Source: Diospyros lotus (lineage: Eukaryota; Streptophyta; Magnoliopsida; Ericales; Ebenaceae). From it: DNA of 64,000 nt. Shown one piece after another: positions 57,005 through 64,000 of this stretch (the first letter of the stretch is position 1; each line of letters opens with the position of its first letter). Position numbers and translations under genes: made by a program. The notes under the pieces are model-generated. The model made no database searches and was not told the origin of the DNA. It saw only the letters and a list, made by a program, of their open reading frames with translations. The stretch covers positions 4,911,327 through 4,975,326 of the forward strand of contig NC_068344.1 of NCBI RefSeq assembly GCF_014633365.1, read 5' to 3'.

Positions 57005-57751
57005 AAAGAAAGAAATTATTTGTATTCTCTTCTATAAAAGAGCAAAATTGATTTTTCATGAACGACCCTACATCAATCAGCATAATAGTAGCCTTAGATA
57101 CATTAATGTCAGCAATTTCAATAAGGGACACAATAATCAAACTAGTTGTTGGTGTTTTTGGTAAGGAGAGAAAAAGAGAGTGAGAGAAATTGATGTGATA
57201 ACTATATGAATGAATATTTTTCATTTTAAATTACCACGTTAGTAATTAATGACAAAAATGTAATGTCGGTAAATTAAAAACAAATACAAAGAAATGTTGG
57301 TATTTTTTATATAATTAACTAAAAAATAAACAATTTAAGTACACAAGTAAAAAAAATATTATTTAAGTGTGGTTATTGAGGTACAATAAGTGCATATTAT
57401 TTTTAGACAAAATGTATTTATTATATATAAAATATAATAATTATAATTATAAATAAGTATAAAAATATATATATACTTATTTGTATGCCATAAGTATATC
57501 AAATATAAAATATATAAGCAATAGCTTATAAATTTAAATTTTTGAGTATTGAGATCTCATAATTAAAGTTACAAAAAATATAGCTTAAAAAATGTTGAAA
57601 TACTTTTTGAGTCAATGTTCAAAATTTTGACTTTTAATTGATATAGATTTTATGCCTAATAAGCGATTTCAAAATATGAAAACTTTGATAATTGTGTAAG
57701 TTCTCTTAATTTATTTTAATGAACCCCTTGGGTGCCAGCTGTCGCACATAT

Positions 57752-58047
57752 TTGAGTGTTTGAAATACTGTAAAGTCATGAATTTAATTCTATTTTCATG
57801 CGAAAATGTGCATCTTTTCACAAAATAAGGCCCCCAAATTTCAACCCATGATTCACATGTCAGCATACCTTGACTAAAGGCAATGTGAACTATGAGTTTT
57901 TGAGTGTTTGAAATACTGTAAAGTCATGGATTTAATTCTATTTTCATGCGAGAATTTACATCTTTTTACAAAATAAGACCCCCAAATTTCAGCCCATGAT
58001 TCACATGTCCGCATACCTTGACTAAAGGCAATGTAAACTATGAGTTT
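57752..58047. repeat. Two-unit tandem repeat, 148 bp period
   Basis: Units starting TTGAGTGTTTGAAATAC at 57752 and 57900 are over 90% alike by eye. Copy B has the same pair at 62027 and 62174 (period 147). Confidence 0.85.
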
Positions 58048-59844
58048 TTGAGCCAAAGACTAATTGTGATCCAGAGATTCCTCAAGTTTTTCACGACAAA
58101 AAAATATTTGAATGATCTTTAAAATATTATTTAATATTGTTGATTTTGTTTAAAATTTTTGATTTCATATAATGTAGATGACAATTTTTATAAAATTGTC
58201 TTATTAGTACACTTCTAATATTCACTTTCTGTAAAATTTTGCCTTTCACTTCCTTCCTCGTCCAGGAAATCTTATCTCTGACCTAAAATTCTAACTCTTT
58301 CACTGTCTTTAAAGAATTTACTTAAACTTGTTCATCATTTTACAAAAATTATTGATTAGGTAAATAATATTTTATTATTAAAATAAAAAAAGTTAGACAT
58401 GACTTATGGGATATAGAGTTTACAAAACCGAGCGAAAAGAGTTTTTGAAAACAAAGTACGAGACCTAGTCTAAGTAAGGAAAGAATGTGTTCGAGTGCTA
58501 AAACCTTTATTATTTTCCAGAGTTATGAGCCAAACCACAAGAAAGCTGCCCCACTCTCTTTAAAGGAACCCTACTTCTTACTTTGAAACAAAGGTGTACG
58601 AATAATAATAACAATAAAGAGGTTGATTATGGAAGTAAAAAAAATAAAAATAAAATAAAATAAATAATTAAAATTCATTATTTTTGGGTAAATTATTAAG
58701 AACATGCTAAACTTTTGTGTTGTTTTAATTTTGTAATGAGTTTTCAATTTTGTCTATAGTATATTGAATATTGTGTTTTACTTTGATTTTATGTTATAAT
58801 AAATTTTTATTTTTTAATAGTATACATATTTATTTATTTAGTTTTAATTTTATAATACTGTAACCCTTTGTCTAATTGCGTCATTAAATGCCAGGGCAAA
58901 AGAAAGGTTGGATTTTGTAAAAAATAAATTCTACAACAAATTCTATTTGCACCATCTCTTTTGCTTTTCATAATCACATTTTATAATTGCTCTTTACAGC
59001 CACCAATAATTACTCTTTGCATCAATTATTTTCTAAAAATACCATTTAGTGTACACAATCATCCCACTTCTTCTTCGCACACACCATTATCGTCCATTAT
59101 TGCTTATGGTCGCGTTCTCTCATCACAAAGCTCCTACCGATAGCCGCGTTTCTTGTAAGCACCCGTCATGTCACATAAACCCCAGGGTTTGAGGTTTTGA
59201 AAGCACCCCAAACCCCAGAGTTCGGGGAGCTCCGCATTTTTTGCGGCTGTCGGTGGAAGCGACGCGGTCGCCGATAGAAGCTTTGCAATGATGGGGCCGT
59301 CGATCTTCTCCCATCATTCCTGAACTCTGTCATTATTCGTCGCCATGGCCATCGATCTCTTTCCCCCCATTCTTCCTTGATGGCTGACAACTTTTGTGGC
59401 TGCTATTAATGAAAGAAGCCGGCGACGATGATGAACGAAAATGAAGATGAGGCGACTGATGATGAGAGGATAAGAGATAAATTCCAGATCCATGATTGTA
59501 GAGGGCAAAAATAGATTTTTGCTTAAGGTTATTTTAATCCTATTAAAATATGACTGTGGAGAGCAAAATATCGAGTTACAAATAGAATTTCCCATTAAAT
59601 TTATTTTTGGACTAAATACCCCTGTATCCCTCATTGTGTGTCTGTCTTTGTCACCTATTTCTTTTTTCCATTGTTGTGCCAAACTTTATACTACTATCTG
59701 AATTATAATCCAAACCTTTTTTGGTGTAATTTTATTCTAATATGTTGTTTTATTTATATTTAGTTTTATTTAAATTATTAAATATAATATATTTAGTTAA
59801 TGCTTAAATTTTGAAACTAAGCACAAAATTTATTCTTAAAAAAT

Positions 59845-60330
59845 TTATGGTGTGTTTTATTTGTTGTTTTCAACTTGTTTTGAGTTTTCAATTTTTCAAA
59901 ATACTAAAAACGCATTTATTTTAATATTTTTAAAAAAAATATTTTCAAAAACAAGAAAAATTTTTATAAAGGAAACCCAAAATAATATTTTATTATTTTA
60001 GGTGTTTTCGGTCAAAATATGTTGGAAACACAAAACATGAAAAATGCTCCCCTCCCAATCTTAGCCCCCAATGTCCATATCACTCATATGTCTTTTTCTC
60101 TCATATCTTTTTCTTATTTTGCCTCATTTATTCTCTCTTCCATTCCTTTTCCAACCTCGATTGTCGACCGTGCCCGTCATTTGTCATCGCCATGAGCTGC
60201 TGTCGACTACGCCTACCACCACTACCGCCATCACCACTGTCGACTGCCCCCGCCGTTCGATATTGCTAGTCTTTTTCATCTCTCATCTCTCATCTATCAT
60301 TTTCATTTTCTTGTTGATTTTTGGGTATGT
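59845..60330 (+). mobile_element. Second copy of the long-TIR repeat (partial)
   Basis: Contains TTTTGAGTTTTCAATTTTTC and AAAACGCATTTATTTT, then a CTCATATC/CACCACTACCGCC-rich segment, matching the minus strand of 48725-48100 in order. Ends are not resolved; the right part runs towards the scaffold gap. Confidence 0.4.
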
Positions 60331-60434
60331 TGGTTGATGAACCCTTGAGTGTCGAGTGGTTGCCTCAGATTGTAATATCCCGAGAATTGGAAAAGAAATA
60401 AATGATTATTAATTTGGTCGAGAGCAATTAATAA

Positions 60435-60534
60435 NNNNNNNNNNNNNNNNNNNNNNNNNNNNNNNNNNNNNNNNNNNNNNNNNNNNNNNNNNNNNNNNNN
60501 NNNNNNNNNNNNNNNNNNNNNNNNNNNNNNNNNN
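60435..60534. other. Scaffold gap of exactly 100 N
   Basis: One hundred N bases, the conventional placeholder for a gap of unknown size. Its right edge coincides with the start of direct-repeat copy B. Confidence 0.98.
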
Positions 60535-63500
60535 GTCCAAAAATAATAGTTATTAACTGTTATACAAGTGAGTTTGACGCCTTCTACGGTTGACTGGAAG
60601 CTTGGAACATTATGATTATAAAATGAAAATAAAAAGGGAAAGTGATATCATGACTTTTGATGACGTGGAATTCATATGGTTTTGAGTAGACTTCAATGTC
60701 TTTTATTTATTTATTTTATTTTTTCTATAAACAAGTACAAATTAACAGAAAAATTACAAATCTTTTTTTTTTCTAAGTGAAAAATTACAAATCTTAAGGT
60801 TAGCATTATTAAATTAAATTCGTAATCACTGGACCTTTTGAACCCTTTTTAGCTTTCTCTATCAGATTATTTTTCTTCTTCTATTTTTTCAATTCAATTG
60901 GGATTTGGATTTAACGAGAGTATACCCAAAGCTTGATTATTTGTCTTATTCGATACAAAGTCCCTTTCTTTTACATGACACTTTTACTTTTATTCTTTAT
61001 ATCCATTTATGTCTCATCAAATTCTCATTTTTTCGTTTGAGAATTCAATTCACCAGGACCTTTTAAACCCTTTTTAACTTTCTCTATCACATTATTTTTC
61101 TTCTTTTCTTTCTTCAATTCAACATGGATTTGCATTTAGTGAGAGTATACCTAAAGCTCGAACTATATGTCCTATTCGATGCAAAATCCCTTTCCTTTAC
61201 ATGACACTTTTTACCTTTATTTTTTATATTCATTTATGTCTCATCAAACTCGCATCTTTCTATTTGAGATTCAATTCCCCAAGAAAGAAATTATTTATAT
61301 TCTCCTCTATAAAAGAGCAAAATTGATTTTTCATGAACGACCCTGCATCAATCAGCATAATAGTAGCCTTAGATACATTAATGTCAGCAATTTCAATAAG
61401 GGACACAATAATCAAACTAGTTGTTGGTGTTTTTGGTAAGGAGAGAAAAAGAGAGTGAGAGAAATTGATGTGATAACTATATGAATGAATATTTTTCATT
61501 TTAAATTACCACGTTAGTAATTAATGACAAAAATGTAATGTCGGCAAATTAAAAACAAATACAAAGAAATGTTGGTATTTTTTATATAATTAACTAAAAA
61601 ATAAACAATTTAAGTACACAAGTAAAAAAAAATATTATTTAAGTGTGGTTATTGAGGTACAATAAGTGCATATTATTTTTAGACAAAATGTATTTATTAT
61701 ATATAAAATATAATAATTATAATTATAAATAAGTATAAAAATATATATATACTTATTTGTATGCCATAAGTATATCAAATATAAAATATATAAGCAATAG
61801 CTTATAAATTTAAATTTTTGAGTATTGAGATCTCATAATTAAAGTTACAAAAAATATAGCTTAAAAAATGTTGAAATACTTTTTGAGTCAATGTTCAAAA
61901 TTTTGACTTTTAATTGATATAGATTTTATGCCTAATAAGCGATTTCAAAATATGAAAACTTTGATAATTGTGTAAGTTCTCTTAATTTATTTTAATGAAT
62001 CCTTGGGTGCCAGCTGTCGCACATATTTGAGTGTTTGAAATACTGTAAAGTCATGAATTTAATTCTATTTTCATGCGAAAATGTGCATATTTTCACAAAA
62101 TAAGGCCCCAAATTTCAGCCCATGATTCACATGTCCGCATATCTTGACTAAAGGCAATGTGAACTATGAGTTTTTGAGTGTTTGAAATACTGTAAAGTCA
62201 TGGATTTAATTCTATTTTCATGCGAGAATTTGCATCTTTTTACAAAATAATGCCCCCAAATTTCAGCCCATGATTCACATGTCCGCATACCTTGACTAAA
62301 GGCAATGTGAACTATGAGTTTTTGAGCCAAAGACTAATTGTGATCCAGAGATTCCTCAAGTTTTTCACTACAAAAAAATATTTGAATGATCTTTAAAATA
62401 TTATTTAATATTGTTGATTTTGTTTAAAAATTTTGATTTCATATAATGTAGTTGACAATTTTTATAAAATTGTCTTATTAGTACACTTCTAATATTCACT
62501 TTCTGTAAAATTTTGCCTTTCACTTCCTTCCTCGTCCAGAAAATCTTATCTCTGACCTAAAATTCTAACTCTTCCACTATCTTTAAAGAATTTACTTAAA
62601 CTTGTTCATCATTTTACAAAAATTATTGATTAGGTAAATAATATTTTATTATTAAAATAAAAAAAGTTAGACATGACTTATGGGATATAGAGTTTACAAA
62701 ACCGAGCGAAAAGAGTTTTTGAAAACAAAGTACGAGACCTAGTCTAAGTAAGGAAAGAATGTGTTCGAGTGCTAAAACCTTTATTATTTTCCAGAGTTAT
62801 GAGTCAAACCACAAGAAATTTGCCCCACTCTCTTTAAAGGAACCCGTTTCTTCATTCGTAACTTCTTACTTTGAAACAAAGGTGTACGAATAATAATAAC
62901 AATAAAGAGGTTGATTATGGAAGTAAAAAAAAAAAAAAATAAAATAAAATAATAATAATTAAAATTCATTATTTTTGGGTAAATTATTAAGAACATGCTA
63001 AACTTTTGTGTTGTTTTAATTTTGTAATGAGTTTTCAATTTTGTCTATAGTATATTGAATATTGTGTTTTACTTTGATTTTATGTTATAATAAATTTTTA
63101 TTTTTTAATAGTATACATATTTATTTATTTAGTTTTAATTTTATAATACTGTAACCCTTTGTCTAATTGCGTCATTAAATGCCAGGGCAAAAGAAAGGTT
63201 GGATTTTGTAAAAAATAAATTCTACAACAAATTCTATTTGCACCATCTCTTTTGCTTTTCATAATCACATTTTATAATTGCTCTTTACAGCCACCAATAA
63301 TTACTCTTTGCATCAATTATTTTCTAAAAATACCATTTAGTGTACACAATCATCCCACTTCTTCTTCGCACACACCATTATCGTCCATTATTGCTTATGG
63401 TCGCGTTCTCTCATCACAAAGCTCCTACCGATAGCCGCGTTTCTTGTAAGCACCCGTCATGTCACATAAACCCCAGGGTTTGAGGGTTTTGAAAGCACCC

Positions 63501-64000
63501 CAAACCCCAGAGTTCGGGGAGCTCCGCATTTTTTGCGGCTGTCGGTGGAAGCGACGCGGTCGCCGATAGAAGCTTTGCAATGATGGGGCCGTCGATCTTC
63601 TCCCATCATTCCTGAACTCTGTCATTATTCGTCGCCATGGCCATCGATCTCTTTCCCCCCATTCTTCCTTGATGGCTGACAACTTTTGTGGCTGCTTATT
63701 AATGAAAGAAGCGGCGACGATGATGAACGAAAATGAAGATGAGGCGACTGATGATGAGAGGATAAGAGATAAATTCCAGATCCATGATTGTAGAGGGCAA
63801 AAATAGATTTTTGCTTAAGGTTATTTTAATCCTATTAAAATATGACTGTGGAGAGCAAAATATCGAGTTACAAATAGAATTTCCCATTAAATTTATTTTT
63901 GGACTAAAATACCCCTGTATCCCTCATTGTGTGTCTGTCTGTCACCTATTTCTTTTTTCCATTGTTGTGCCAAACTTTATACTACTATCTGAATTATAAT
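60535..64000. repeat. 3.46-kb direct repeat, copy B
   Basis: Starts right after the N gap and runs past the window end, aligning with 56254-59709 throughout. Examples of differences: GAACCTTTTAAACC versus GGACCTTTTGAACC at the 226-bp repeat, and an extra block (GTTTCTTCATTCGTAAC-like, near 62850) absent from copy A. Confidence 0.93.

Larger units (their letters stand above)
56254..59709. repeat. 3.46-kb direct repeat, copy A
   Basis: Nearly identical to 60535-64000, differing by scattered substitutions and a few 1-20 nt indels. It contains two internal tandem duplications and no recognised gene. The small frames (for example 59166-59390 minus and 58961-59143 plus) recur in copy B only because the DNA is duplicated. 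Confidence 0.93.

Noticed and set aside
1..64000. CRISPR arrays, operons or other prokaryotic systems
   Set aside because: Introns, LTR retrotransposons and hAT elements show a plant nuclear genome; no regularly spaced palindromic repeats were found.

Overview
This is a nuclear plant (angiosperm, probably eudicot) window: it is AT-rich and made mostly of LTR retrotransposons, hAT DNA transposons, and SINE and LINE remains. It holds one recognisable, apparently intact host gene. All calls come from reading and translating the sequence by eye; no database was searched.

The host gene is on the minus strand and encodes a GDT1-like (UPF0016/TMEM165 family) Mn2+/Ca2+ transporter closest in type to Arabidopsis GDT1-like proteins 4 and 5. 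Twelve coding exons (24 to 89 nt each) can be joined with GT..AG borders and correct phase into 231 codons plus a stop. They are spread over 38 kb (44143 down to 6126), because three introns (2, 4 and 7) have been invaded by transposons.

Layout. 1-6125: the 3' flank of the gene, with a tRNA-type SINE, a minisatellite abutting a broken LHT-type amino-acid transporter pseudogene, and an RTE-type LINE remnant. 6126-7202: exons 12 to 8. 7203-19160 (intron 7): a Ty1/copia element carrying a nested solo LTR and a nested Ty3/gypsy element. 19161-19527: exons 7 to 5. 19528-36163 (intron 4): a LINE split by a second copia element, itself split by a GC-ended non-autonomous hAT; then a minus-strand gypsy element split by a hAT transposon with a full-length transposase ORF; then a solo LTR and a three-unit tandem repeat. 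36164-36379: exons 4 and 3. 36380-43947 (intron 2): a young gypsy element. 43948-44143: exons 2 and 1. 44567-45207: a solo LTR in the upstream region.

45213-64000 has no recognisable host gene. It holds a LINE tail, a long-TIR repeat of possible MULE type, a second SINE with a perfect 19-bp target duplication, an LTR-type element whose only coding content is antisense (Tat/LARD-like), and long AT-rich DNA. At the right end two nearly identical 3.46-kb segments lie either side of unassigned sequence and an exactly 100-N scaffold gap, suggesting an assembly or haplotype duplication.

Target-site duplications were found for most insertions, so the order of insertion can be read: gene intron, then older element, then younger element inside it. 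No CRISPR array, operon or prokaryotic system is present. The transposable elements do not form a pathway; their joint effect is to expand the introns of one small ion-transporter gene.
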